DNA of 64,000 nt from Ottowia beijingensis (GTDB lineage: Bacteria > Pseudomonadota > Gammaproteobacteria > Burkholderiales > Burkholderiaceae_C), in NCBI RefSeq assembly GCF_013423955.1, contig NZ_JACCKX010000001.1:992001-1056000 (forward strand). The letters are read 5' to 3'. Both the position numbers and the translations under genes were made by a program. Below are positions 10,069 to 17,966 of this stretch, piece by piece. The notes under the pieces are model-generated. The model had not been told where the DNA came from. It saw nothing but the letters and a program-made list of their open reading frames with translations, and searched no databases. Within the stretch, counting starts at the first letter, position 1; the number at the start of each line of letters is the position of its first letter.

Positions 10069-10713
10069 TTACCGGGCGATGGGCTGGCCGACCAGGCGCT
10101 GCAGTTCGTCGAACGGCAGGCCGTCCACGGCATCGATCAGGCGCAGCCCCTGCGGCGTGCATTCGAAGGTCGCCAAATCAGTGTAAATGCGCTTGACGCA
10201 GGCGATGGCCGTCAGCGGGTAGGTGCACTGGGCGACGATCTTGCTCTCGCCCTTCTTGGTCAGCAGGTCCATCATCACCCAGGTCTGCCGGGCGCCCACG
10301 GCCAGGTCCATGGCGCCGCCCACCGCGGGGATGGCACCGGGCTCGCCGGTGCTCCAGTTGGCCAGGTCACCCGTGACCGAGACCTGAAACGCGCCCAGCA
10401 CGCACACGTCCAGGTGGCCGCCGCGCATCATGGCAAAGCTGTCGGCGTGGTGAAAGAACACGCCGCCCGGCAGCAGCGTGACGGGCTGCTTGCCGGCGTT
10501 GATGAGGTCGTAGTCCTCGCTGCCCGCCGCCGGCGCCGGGCCCATGCCCAGGATGCCGTTCTCGCTGTGCAGGATGACCTCGCGCCCTTCAGGGATGTGG
10601 TTGGCGACCAGGGTGGGCTGGCCAATGCCGAGGTTGACGTACGAGCCGTCTTCGATGTCCTGCGCCACGCGCCGGGCCAGCTCGTCTTTGCTTCGTTTCT
10701 GATAGCTTTTCAC
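10069..10713 (-). CDS. pcaJ: 3-oxoadipate CoA-transferase subunit B
   Basis: Beta subunit of the class I CoA-transferase that activates 3-oxoadipate with succinyl-CoA. The 214 residues are the usual length and show VNLGIGQPTLV near the N-terminus and HSENGILGMGP, where the Glu is the residue that forms the enzyme-CoA thioester (about residue 50). It lies between pcaI and pcaF in the order I-J-F, all on the minus strand with short gaps. Frame intact. A ketoacid CoA-transferase of broader range cannot be fully excluded. Confidence 0.9.
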   Translation of the reverse strand: MKSYQKRSKDELARRVAQDIEDGSYVNLGIGQPTLVANHIPEGREVILHSENGILGMGPAPAAGSEDYDLINAGKQPVTLLPGGVFFHHADSFAMMRGGHLDVCVLGAFQVSVTGDLANWSTGEPGAIPAVGGAMDLAVGARQTWVMMDLLTKKGESKIVAQCTYPLTAIACVKRIYTDLATFECTPQGLRLIDAVDGLPFDELQRLVGQPIAR

Positions 10714-10740
10714 GCTTGTTCTCCTTGCGCCGGATGCCGA

Positions 10741-11456
10741 TCAGGCCGCGGCCTTGAAGCCGCCCGCCATCGTCGCCTGGCGCGGCACCTTGACGATCTT
10801 GCTGACGAAGATGCCGGGCGTGACGACGCTCTCGGGGTCCAGCTGGCCCAGCTCCACCACCTCGTGCACGCTGGCCACGGTGAATTGGGCCGCCATGGCC
10901 ACCACGGGGCCGAAGTTGCGCGCGGCCATGCGGTAATTCAGGTTGCCCCAGCGGTCGCCGCGCTCGGCCTTGACCAGCGCCACGTCGCCGTGGATGGGGT
11001 ACTCGAGCACGTAGTCGCGGCCGTTGATGCGGCGCGTTTCCTTGGGGCTGCCGTCGGCGTTCAGCGCCAGTTCGGTGCCGTAGCCGGTGGGCGTGAAGAA
11101 GGCACCCACGCCGGCGCCGGCAGCGCGCATGCGCTCGGCCAGGTTGCCCTGCGGCACCAGTTCCAACTCCACTTTTTGGCACGGTACAGCTCGTCGAACA
11201 CGTAGCTGTCGGCCTGGCGCGGAAAGCTGCAGATGACCTTACGCACGCGCCCGGCCTTGAGCAGCGCGGCGATGCCGTGGTCGCCGTTGCCGGCGTTGTT
11301 GCAGACGATGGTGAGGTCGGTGGCGCCCTGTTCGATCAGGCCGTCGACCAGTTCGTTGGGCAGGCCGGCGGTGCCGAAACCGCCGACGAGCACGGTCGAG
11401 CCATCCTTGACATCGGCCAGTGCCTCGGCCACCGAGGCGGCGATCTTGTTGATCAT
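10741..11456 (-). CDS. pcaI: 3-oxoadipate CoA-transferase subunit A, one frameshift
   Basis: Alpha subunit partner of PcaJ, about 238 residues after repair. Motifs: VLVGGFGTAGLPNELVDGL, NNAGNGDHGIAALL and RKVICSFPRQADSYVFDELY, which follow the PcaI pattern closely. The break is at T5 11173-11177; one more A on the coding strand gives LYRAKKVELELVPQGNLAER. ATG 11456 has AGGAGA upstream. This is the first gene of the operon and faces an IclR regulator over a 180-base gap that holds an 18-bp palindrome. Confidence 0.88.
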
Positions 11457-11585
11457 GGAAAGGTCTCCTGGGACAGGCGGTGCGCTGGCAGATGCCCAGC
11501 GCGCCCGCCGAAACACGTCGGACGATCGAGCTGCGCCGGCATCCACGCCGGCCAAGGCAAACTCGATCTCGAAATTTGTTCTTAT

Positions 11586-11603
11586 TACGAACACTTGTTC
11601 GTA
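11586..11603. promoter_or_regulatory. Perfect 18-bp palindrome, probable IclR/PcaR operator
   Basis: TACGAACA-CT-TGTTCGTA between the divergent pcaI and iclR genes; weaker symmetry extends outward to TTC..GAA on both sides. A TATAAT (11602-11607) overlaps its right end, reading toward the regulator gene. IclR-type regulators of the pca genes bind such sites. This is the best candidate operator for both promoters. Confidence 0.6.
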
Positions 11604-11636
11604 TAATGAATGAATTGTAGAGGTCTGGAGGCCTTT

Positions 11637-12469
11637 GTGAAGCCCGCCCACCCCACCGAATCCCCGGCCACCCGGCGCACGCTGTCGCGCCCGCGACGGA
11701 GGCGCCGCGCCCCGGCGACAGCTACGTGCAGTCCTTCGCGCGCGGGCTGGAGGTGATCCGCTCCTTCAACGCCAGCGCGCCGCAGCAGACGCTGTCGGAA
11801 GTGGCCGCGCGCACCGGCCTCACGCGTGCGGGTGCGCGGCGCATCCTGCTCACGCTGCAAACGCTGGGCTATGTGCACAGCGACGGCAAACTGTTCCGCC
11901 TGACGCCGCGCATCCTGGACCTGGGCTTTGCCTACCTGTCGTCGATGCCGATCTGGAACCTGGCCGAGCCGGTGATGGAGGACCTGTCGACCCAGGTGCA
12001 GGAGTCCAGCTCCATCGCCGTGCTGGAAGGCACCGACGTGGTTTACGTGCAGCGCGTGGCCACGCACAAGATCATGAGCGTGAGCCTGGTGCCCGGCTCG
12101 CGCCTGCCGGCCTGGTGCACCTCGATGGGCCGCGTGCTGCTGGCCGCGCTGCCCGAGGGCGAGGCGCGGGCCCTGCTGCAGGCCAGCCCCATCGCCGCGC
12201 ACACGCGCCGCACGATCACCGACCTGACGGCGCTCATGGCCGTGATCGCGCAGGTGCGCGCGCAGGGCTGGGCGCTGGTAGACCAGGAGCTGGAAGAAGG
12301 CCTGATCTCGGTGGCCGCGCCCATCACCGGCCGCGCCGGCCAGGTGCTGGCCGCCATCAACGTCAGCGGCCAGGCCAACCGCACCAACGCGCGCGCCATG
12401 CAGACCGACATCCTGCCGCCGCTGCTGCAGGCGGCCCGGCGGATTTCGGGGCTGCTGGCGGGGCGCTGA
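11637..12469 (+). CDS. IclR family regulator (PcaR/PobR-like), one frameshift near the start
   Basis: IclR-type regulator, about 277 residues when repaired. It has a winged helix-turn-helix (FARGLEVIRSFN..QTLSEVAARTGLTRAGARRILLTLQTLGYV) and a C-terminal effector domain ending in ISGLLAGR. GTG 11637 has GGAGG seven bases before it and is a better start than GTG 11726, which would cut into the conserved SYVQSFARGLEV. The frame breaks at C3 11690-11692; one more C gives SRPATEAPRPGDSYVQSF. It is divergent from pcaIJF. IclR proteins of this branch activate pca or pob genes in response to beta-ketoadipate or p-hydroxybenzoate. Confidence 0.85.
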
Positions 12470-12477
12470 GGAAGCTT

Positions 12478-12582
12478 TCATAAAAAGATAGCTGCTGACG
12501 CCCTGTGAAAGCCGGTTTCATATCGATTTATATCTGAAACCCTTTTGCAGTGTGCGCAAGCAGCTATCTTTTATTTTAAAGA
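12478..12582. repeat. Paired RepA half-elements forming a long hairpin
   Basis: AAAAGATAGCTGCTGACGCC at the left and GCGCAAGCAGCTATCTTTTA at the right face each other over a ~55-base AT-rich centre. The outer arms pair for about 14 bases. It follows iclR and precedes the converging hydroxyacyl-CoA dehydrogenase. There is no gene between 12470 and 12735. Confidence 0.75.
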
Positions 12583-12620
12583 TCAAGAAATCTTGGATTA
12601 CGCGCGGGCCGCATCCGCTG

Positions 12621-12695
12621 TGTGGGAGCGGGCTTGCCCGCGATCAAGCGGCCGGCGTGGCGAGTCGCGGCATCGCGGGCAAGCCCGCTCCCACA
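12621..12695. repeat. REPIN-like inverted pair of Pseudomonas-type REP sequences
   Basis: Two 24-base copies, perfectly inverted, 12621-12644 and 12672-12695, each reading TGTGGGAGCGGGCTTGCCCG and then CGAT, with a 27-base centre. Each arm has its own GCGGGC/GCCCGC palindrome. This is the REP form known from Pseudomonas putida-group genomes, here in a Burkholderiales background. Confidence 0.85.
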
Positions 12696-12735
12696 ACACC
12701 GTCTGAGGCTGGTTGCGCATCAAGCGCTTTTTGCA

Positions 12736-13683
12736 TCACGCAGCGTCCTGCTCGCGCCGCTGCAGCCACGCCGCCAGTTCGGCCAGCGCGCGCGCCTTGT
12801 CGGCCTGCACGCGCTCGCGCCGCTCGGGCGGCCAGTCGTAGAAGCCGCGGCCCGACTTGGCGCCGATGTCGCCGCGCTCGACCATCGCCGCCATCAGCGG
12901 CGCCGGCGTGCTGCGGTTCTCCAGGTCGGCATACAGGTAACTGGCGATCGCGTGGTGCACGTCGATGCCGTTCAGGTCGCGCTGCTCCAGCGGCCCCGTC
13001 AGCGCCAGGCGGATGCCCAGACTCCAGCGCACCACCTCGTCGATGTCGGCGGCGCTGGCCACGCCCTGCTCCAGCAGCGCGATGGCCTCGCGCGCCAGCG
13101 CATGCTGGATGCGGTTGGCGATGAAGCCGGGAATGTCGCGCCGCACCAGCACAGGCCGCTTGCCGGCGGCGCGCAGCGTGGTCATGACGAAGTCGATGGT
13201 GGCGTCGGACGTGGCGTCGCCCCGCACCACCTCCACCAGCGGAATCACATCGGCCGGCGTGAAGAAGTGCGCACCAACGAAGCGGTCGCGCCGCGCCACG
13301 GCCTGCGCGATGGCGTTGATCGACAGGCCGGAGGTGTTGGTGGCGAACACGGTGTGCGGCGGGCACAGCGCGTCCAGCTCGGCAAACAGGCGCTGTTTCA
13401 GCTCCAGCCGCTCGGGCGCGGCCTCGATCACCAGATCGGCGCTGGCCGCCGCAGCCAGCTCGGGCGACGGCGCGATGCGCGCGCGCACCGCCGCCACCTC
13501 GGCGCCCACGGCGGTCAGCTGCCGCGTTATCGCTGCATCGGCCCGCGCCAGCGCGCCGTCGACGGGGTCGATCAGCGCCACCGCAAAACCCTGGCGCGCA
13601 AACAGCGCCGCCAGCCCGCTGCCCATGGAGCCGGCGCCGACGATGGCGATGCGGGTGGAAACCGGAGTCTGGATGGTGTTCAT
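12736..13683 (-). CDS. 3-hydroxyacyl-CoA dehydrogenase
   Basis: A 315-residue NAD-dependent 3-hydroxyacyl/3-hydroxybutyryl-CoA dehydrogenase. It has the Rossmann loop IAIVGAGSMGSGLAALFA (residues ~12-28), the ATNTSGLSI segment, FVGAHFFTPADVIPLVEVV with the catalytic His, GFIANRIQHALAREA, and ends with the signature GAKSGRGFYDWP. Members oxidise short-chain or dicarboxylic 3-hydroxyacyl-CoA in beta-oxidation or phenylacetate breakdown. It sits alone in its direction and is divergent from DUF1841 across 63 bases. Frame intact, start ATG 13683. Confidence 0.9.
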   Translation of the reverse strand: MNTIQTPVSTRIAIVGAGSMGSGLAALFARQGFAVALIDPVDGALARADAAITRQLTAVGAEVAAVRARIAPSPELAAAASADLVIEAAPERLELKQRLFAELDALCPPHTVFATNTSGLSINAIAQAVARRDRFVGAHFFTPADVIPLVEVVRGDATSDATIDFVMTTLRAAGKRPVLVRRDIPGFIANRIQHALAREAIALLEQGVASAADIDEVVRWSLGIRLALTGPLEQRDLNGIDVHHAIASYLYADLENRSTPAPLMAAMVERGDIGAKSGRGFYDWPPERRERVQADKARALAELAAWLQRREQDAA

Positions 13684-13746
13684 GGAGTCTTCGATGGGCT
13701 GTCGGCGCCACGCACGGCCCTGCCGCCGGATGATACGCTTGGCCCC

Positions 13747-14186
13747 ATGTTCGCACCCTCACAGGAACAAGTCCGACGCTTTTTTGTAGCGCCTGGGCCA
13801 GGCAACAAGCCGGCCAGCCGATGGAAGCCATCGAGCAGCTGGCCGCCGGCTGGATCGCCGAGCACCCCGAGTGGCACGCCGACTTCGGCGACGCCGAGGC
13901 CGCCGTGGCGCGCGACTATGGCGACGGTGCGGTGGGCGGCAACCCGTTTCTGCACCTGTCGATGCACCTGTCGATCAGCGAGCAATGCAGCATCGACCAG
14001 CCGCGCGGCATACGCCAGGCGGTGGAACTGCTGGCCGCCCGCCGCGGCGACCTGCACGCCGCGCACCACGAGGTGATGGAATGCCTGGGCCAGATGCTGG
14101 CCGATGCGCAAGCCAGCGGCCGCCCGCCGGATGGCGACGCCTACATCGCCGCCGTGCAGCGGCGGGCCACGCGCGATGCAGGTTGA
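13747..14186 (+). CDS. DUF1841 family protein, one frameshift
   Basis: DUF1841 protein of about 146 residues when repaired. The N-terminus MFAPSQEQVRRFF is in one frame and the rest (GWIAEHPEWHADF..NPFLHLSMHLSISEQ..HEVMECLGQML) in another. The break is the T6 run 13780-13785; one more T gives RFFCSAWARQQAGQPMEAIEQ. The family is widespread in beta- and gammaproteobacteria, all-helical and without an assigned function. Starting at the internal ATG 13821 would lose the conserved N-terminus. Confidence 0.8.
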
Positions 14187-14255
14187 TTTGCTACTTAAAA
14201 TATAGCTGCCAGCGCTTGATACACGGGCGCCGCAGGCCTGAAACACTCAAATTCA
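14187..14255 (+). repeat. RepA copy downstream of DUF1841
   Basis: Plus-strand copy: TGCTACTTAAAATATAGCTG then CCAGCGCTTG..GGGCGCCGCAGGCC. It begins right after the DUF1841 stop codon and lies beside the terminator of the convergent cytochrome gene. Confidence 0.8.
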
Positions 14256-14264
14256 CCGCACAAT

Positions 14265-14291
14265 GAAAAAGCCCGCATGCGGCGGGCTTCT
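14265..14291 (-). terminator. Intrinsic terminator of the cytochrome c gene
   Basis: AAGCCCGC/GCGGGCTT hairpin with loop ATGCG, followed on the minus strand by a T run (the A5 at 14266-14270). It sits 36 bases after the cytochrome stop. Confidence 0.7.
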
Positions 14292-14326
14292 TGTCTGGAC
14301 GCGCGCGCCGGCAGGCGGCGGCGCGA

Positions 14327-14991
14327 TCAGCGGAACTTGGACTGCGGAATCGTCTTCAGCTCGCCCGGCAGGTTGCCGATGTACTGGGCCATGGCCTTCA
14401 GCTCGGCGTTCGAAAACTGCTTGGCCATGCCGGCCATGATGGGGTTGCCGCGGCCCCAGGTGGCGTTGGTGTTGTCGCGGTAGGCCTTCAGCGCCACGTA
14501 CAGGTAGTCGGGGTGCTGGCCGGCGATCTTGGGGTAGCTCGGGTCGATGGACTCGGAGAAGTTGGCGCCGTGGCACGACACGCAGGCGCCCTTTGCAGCA
14601 GCTGGCCCACCTGGGCACTGGGCTCGCGCGGGGCCGGCAGCGCGGCGGCGCCCTCCACCTTGCCCTGCGCGGCGTAGTAGGCGGCCACGTCGGCGATGTC
14701 CTGCTCGGTCATCGAGGTGGCGATGCCGCGCATGCTGGGGTGCTTGCGGTCGCCCTTCTTGTAGCTGTCGAGCACGACCTCGATGTACTTGGCGTTCTGG
14801 CCCGAGATCCTGGGCACCCGGTACACCTCCGGGAAGCTGGACTTGTAGCCCACGATGCCATGGCAGCCGATGCACATGGCGACCTTGCCCGCACCGGCCG
14901 CGGCGTCGCCGGTGACCTGGGCTTGCACGGGCAGGGCGGCTGCCACGGTCAGGGCCAGCGCAGCGAACATGGGGGACAGGGTCGTTTTCAT
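14327..14991 (-). CDS. Dihaem c-type cytochrome (c4-like), one frameshift
   Basis: Periplasmic cytochrome with two class I domains, about 221 residues when joined. It has a signal peptide (ALALTVAAALPVQAQ) and two haem sites, CIGCH (about residue 40) and CVSCH (about residue 135), each with a later Met ligand region (HPSMRGIA and PIMAGMAKQF). This is the c4/c553 pattern of electron carriers that feed terminal oxidases. The break is at T3 14592-14594; one more A on the coding strand gives QLLQKGACVSCHG. It is divergent from the MoxR gene over about 110 bases. Confidence 0.87.
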
Positions 14992-15100
14992 TTTGCGCGC
15001 ACAATCCAAGTTTGTTTGATCCAGGTCAGGGCGGATTGTAATCACGCTTGCAATGCCGGCAGTACCCTGATTAACCCCGCCACAGCGCTGCTTTTTCACC

Positions 15101-15943
15101 ATGAAATTCCAAGGCTCCGAGAACTACGTCGCCACGCAGGACCTGATGCTGGCCGTCAACGCGTCCATCACGCTCAAGCGCCCGCTGCTGGTCAAGGGCG
15201 AGCCCGGCACGGGCAAGACCATGCTGGCCGAAGAGGTGGCCGAGGCGCTGAAGCTGCCGCTGCTGCAGTGGCACATCAAGAGCACCACCAAGGCGCAGCA
15301 GGGCCTGTACGAGTACGACGCCGTGAGCCGCCTGCGCGACAGCCAGCTGGGCGACGACCGGGTGAAGGACATCCAGAACTACATCGTCAAGGGCGTGCTG
15401 TGGCAGGCCTTCACGGCCGACGAGCCGGTGGCGCTGCTGATCGACGAGATCGACAAGGCCGACATCGAATTCCCGAACGACCTGCTGCGCGAATTGGACC
15501 GCATGGAGTTCCACTGCTACGAGACGCGCGAGACCATCCGCGCCAAGCATCGGCCGGTGGTCTTCATCACCTCCAACAACGAGAAGGAACTGCCCGACGC
15601 CTTCCTGCGCCGCTGCTTCTTCCACTACATCAAGTTCCCCGAGCCGGAGACGATGAAGCAGATCGTGGACGTGCACTTCCCGAACCTGAAGAAAGAGCTG
15701 CTGTCGGCCGCGATGAAGGTGTTCTACGACGTGCGCGGCCTGCCCGGCTTGAAGAAGAAGCCCTCCACCAGCGAACTGATCGACTGGCTCAAACTGCTGG
15801 TGGCCGAGGACATTCCGCTCGAAGCCCTGCAAAGCGCCGACAGCAAGATCGCCGTGCCGCCGCTGGTGGGCGCGCTGCTGAAGAACGAGCAGGACGTGAC
15901 GCTGTTCGAGAAGCTGGTGTTCATGAACCAAAGAAATAGATAA
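15101..15943 (+). CDS. MoxR-family AAA+ ATPase
   Basis: AAA+ ATPase of 280 residues. It has Walker A GEPGTGKTM (residues ~31-39), Walker B ALLIDEIDKAD (about residues 108-118), sensor 1 VVFITSNNEKELPDAFLRRC with the arginine finger, and a C-terminal helical lid. MoxR ATPases work with VWA-domain partners as metal-insertion or maturation chaperones. A VWA protein follows after one GNAT gene, on the same strand, so the three may form one transcript even though a RepB repeat lies between genes one and two. Start ATG 15101 (MKFQGSENYV). Confidence 0.9.
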   Translation: MKFQGSENYVATQDLMLAVNASITLKRPLLVKGEPGTGKTMLAEEVAEALKLPLLQWHIKSTTKAQQGLYEYDAVSRLRDSQLGDDRVKDIQNYIVKGVLWQAFTADEPVALLIDEIDKADIEFPNDLLRELDRMEFHCYETRETIRAKHRPVVFITSNNEKELPDAFLRRCFFHYIKFPEPETMKQIVDVHFPNLKKELLSAAMKVFYDVRGLPGLKKKPSTSELIDWLKLLVAEDIPLEALQSADSKIAVPPLVGALLKNEQDVTLFEKLVFMNQRNR

Positions 15944-15945
15944 CC

Positions 15946-16075
15946 CCTGAGTCGCCTGCGGCGCCTTCCCCAAGGGGACAACGCTGGTGGCCGGGGAGAC
16001 CCCGGCCACGGCGTTCCCGAAGGGTCTGCTCCGCGACCGTTCGATCAGGCCTGCTGCGCGGCCTGCCCAAGAAAC
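15946..16075 (+). repeat. RepB copy between moxR and GNAT genes
   Basis: CCCCTGAGTCGCCTGCGGCG, then CTTCCCCAAGGGG, ACAACGCTGGTG and CCGGGGAGACCCCGG, ending GGCCTGCTGCGCGGCC. It shares this order of blocks with copies at 33221 and 36895 and can fold into several GC-rich hairpins. Confidence 0.75.
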
Positions 16076-16087
16076 CATCGCCCCACC

Positions 16088-16729
16088 ATGCCCACTGCCG
16101 ACGAGTTCATCCAGCCCTGCGTGATGCGCGACCGTGACGTGCGGCTCGAGCCGCTGCGCGCCGATCACCACGACGACCTGGTGGAGGCCGTGCGCGATGG
16201 CGAGCTGTGGAAGCTCTGGTACACCAGCGTGCCCACGCCCGAGGGCCTGGCGGCCGAGATCGAGCGCCGCCTGGGCCTGCAGGCGCGCGGCAGCATGCTG
16301 CCGTTCGCGGTGATTGCGCAGGCCGGCGACCTGGCCGGTCGAGCGGTGGGCATGACCACCTACATGAACATCGACGCGCCCAACCGCCGGCTCGAGATCG
16401 GCTCCACCTGGTATCGCCGCGCCGTGCAGCGCAGCGCCCTCAACACCCAGGCCAAGCGCCTGTTGCTGGCGCACGCGTTCGAAACGCTGGATTGCATCGC
16501 GGTCGAGTTCCGCACGCACTTCTTCAACCACGCCAGCCGCCGCGGCATCGAGCGCCTGGGCGCCAGGCTCGACGGCGTGCTGCGCAGCCACCAGATCAAC
16601 CCGCACCCCGATGCCCGCGGCAGCCTGCGCGACACCTGCGTCTACAGCATCGTCGCCAGCGAATGGCCGGCCGTGCGGGCCCATCTGGACTTCCGGTTGT
16701 CCCGACCACGGGAGGGCATCCCATGCTGA
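16088..16729 (+). CDS. GNAT family N-acetyltransferase
   Basis: A 213-residue RimJ/RimL-like acetyltransferase. It opens with the motif RDVRLEPLRADHHDDLVEAV, has GRAVGMTTYMNID and the acetyl-CoA binding region LNTQAKRLLLAHAFETL, and then VEFRTHFFNHASRRGIERLGA, as in protein or amino-acid acetyltransferases of this branch. Its stop overlaps the start of the VWA gene by 7 bases, which implies translational coupling. Placement inside a MoxR/VWA unit is unusual and the target is unknown. Confidence 0.83.
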   Translation: MPTADEFIQPCVMRDRDVRLEPLRADHHDDLVEAVRDGELWKLWYTSVPTPEGLAAEIERRLGLQARGSMLPFAVIAQAGDLAGRAVGMTTYMNIDAPNRRLEIGSTWYRRAVQRSALNTQAKRLLLAHAFETLDCIAVEFRTHFFNHASRRGIERLGARLDGVLRSHQINPHPDARGSLRDTCVYSIVASEWPAVRAHLDFRLSRPREGIPC

Positions 16730-17910
16730 TCGACTTCTTCTACACCCTGCGCGCCGCCAAGCTGCCGGTGTCGGTCAAGGAATTCCTGACCCTGCTGGAG
16801 GCCCTGCAGGCCGACGTGGTGGGGCCGCGCCAGCCCGATGCGTGCAGCATCGACGACTTCTACTACCTGTCGCGCACCGCGCTGGTCAAGGACGAGAAGC
16901 ACTTCGACAAGTTCGACCGCGCGTTCGCCGCCTACTTCAAGGGTGTGGAGCAGATCGCCGACTTCCGCAAGGAAATCCCGGCCGACTGGCTGCGCAAGAT
17001 CCTCGAGAAGGAACTGACGCCCGAAGAGAAGGCCGCCATCGAGAAGATGGGCTGGGACGAGCTGATGGAGACGCTGAAAAAGCGTCTCGAAGAGCAGAAG
17101 GAACGCCACCAGGGCGGCAGCAAGTGGATCGGCACCGGCGGCACCAGCCCGTTCGGCCACGGCGGCTACAACCCGCAGGGCATCCGCATCGGCGGCAAGG
17201 GCGGCAACAAGAGCGCCGTGAAGGTGTGGGACCAGCGCGCCTACAAGGACTACGACGACAGCCAGGAACTGGGCACGCGCAACATCAAGGTCGCGCTGCG
17301 CCGCCTGCGCAAGTTCGCGCGCGAGGGCAACGAGCTGGAGCTGGACCTGCCCGACACCATCCGCAGCACCGCCGCCAACGCCGGCTGGCTCGACATCAAG
17401 ATGGTGCCCGAGCGCCACAACAACGTGAAGGTGCTGCTGCTGATGGACGTGGGCGGCACCATGGACGAGCACATCCAGCGCGTGGAAGAACTGTTCTCGG
17501 CCGTCAAGGCCGAGTTCAAGCACCTGGAGTTCTATTACTTCCACAACTGCGTCTACGACTTCATGTGGAAGAACAACCGCCGCCGCTTTGCCGAGAAGTT
17601 CCCGACCTGGGACATCATCCGCAAGTACAACAAGGACTACAAACTCATCTTTGTGGGCGATGCCACCATGAGCCCCTACGAGATCCTGCAGCCCGGCGGC
17701 AGCGTGGAATACAACAACGAGGAAGCCGGCGCCGAATGGCTGCAGCGCCTGACGCACGCCTTCCCCAAGTTCGCCTGGATCAACCCCGAACCGCAGGGCG
17801 TGTGGCAGTACCGCCAGAGCATCGCCATCATCCAGCAGCTGATGGGCCAGCGCATGTTTCCGCTCACCCTCAAGGGGCTGGAGGATGCGATGCGAATGCT
17901 CTCTAAATAA
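16723..17910 (+). CDS. VWA domain protein of the CoxE type, MoxR partner
   Basis: A 395-residue protein. The N-terminal half is charged and helical (KEFLTLLEAL..ALVKDEKHFDKFDRAFAAYF), then comes a Gly-rich linker (GGSKWIGTGGTSPFGHGG) and a von Willebrand A domain with a MIDAS-like LLMDVGGTMDEH (about residue 245), where Thr replaces the usual second Ser. CoxE-type proteins work with MoxR ATPases in maturing metalloenzymes. ATG 16723 overlaps the GNAT stop. A RepA repeat begins exactly at the TAA stop codon. Confidence 0.85.
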   Translation: MLIDFFYTLRAAKLPVSVKEFLTLLEALQADVVGPRQPDACSIDDFYYLSRTALVKDEKHFDKFDRAFAAYFKGVEQIADFRKEIPADWLRKILEKELTPEEKAAIEKMGWDELMETLKKRLEEQKERHQGGSKWIGTGGTSPFGHGGYNPQGIRIGGKGGNKSAVKVWDQRAYKDYDDSQELGTRNIKVALRRLRKFAREGNELELDLPDTIRSTAANAGWLDIKMVPERHNNVKVLLLMDVGGTMDEHIQRVEELFSAVKAEFKHLEFYYFHNCVYDFMWKNNRRRFAEKFPTWDIIRKYNKDYKLIFVGDATMSPYEILQPGGSVEYNNEEAGAEWLQRLTHAFPKFAWINPEPQGVWQYRQSIAIIQQLMGQRMFPLTLKGLEDAMRMLSK

Positions 17911-17966
17911 TAGCTGCCTGCGCTTGACTGGCGGCGCCTGCAGTCACTTTTCCTTCATATTCACTG
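17908..17966 (+). repeat. RepA copy joining the VWA and patatin gene ends
   Basis: TAATAGCTGCCTGCGCTTG, then GGCGGCGCCTGCAG and the AT-rich tail. The left end supplies the VWA stop codon and the right end encodes the last residues of the converging patatin gene. Confidence 0.8.

Noticed and set aside
11726..12469. IclR gene starting at GTG 11726
   Set aside because: This would drop the conserved lead-in before the helix-turn-helix and has no ribosome site; GTG 11637 has GGAGG and connects after adding one base.
12470..12735. Insertion sequence remnant between iclR and the dehydrogenase gene
   Set aside because: No transposase-like frame and no matching IS ends; the content is fully explained by two palindromic repeat types.
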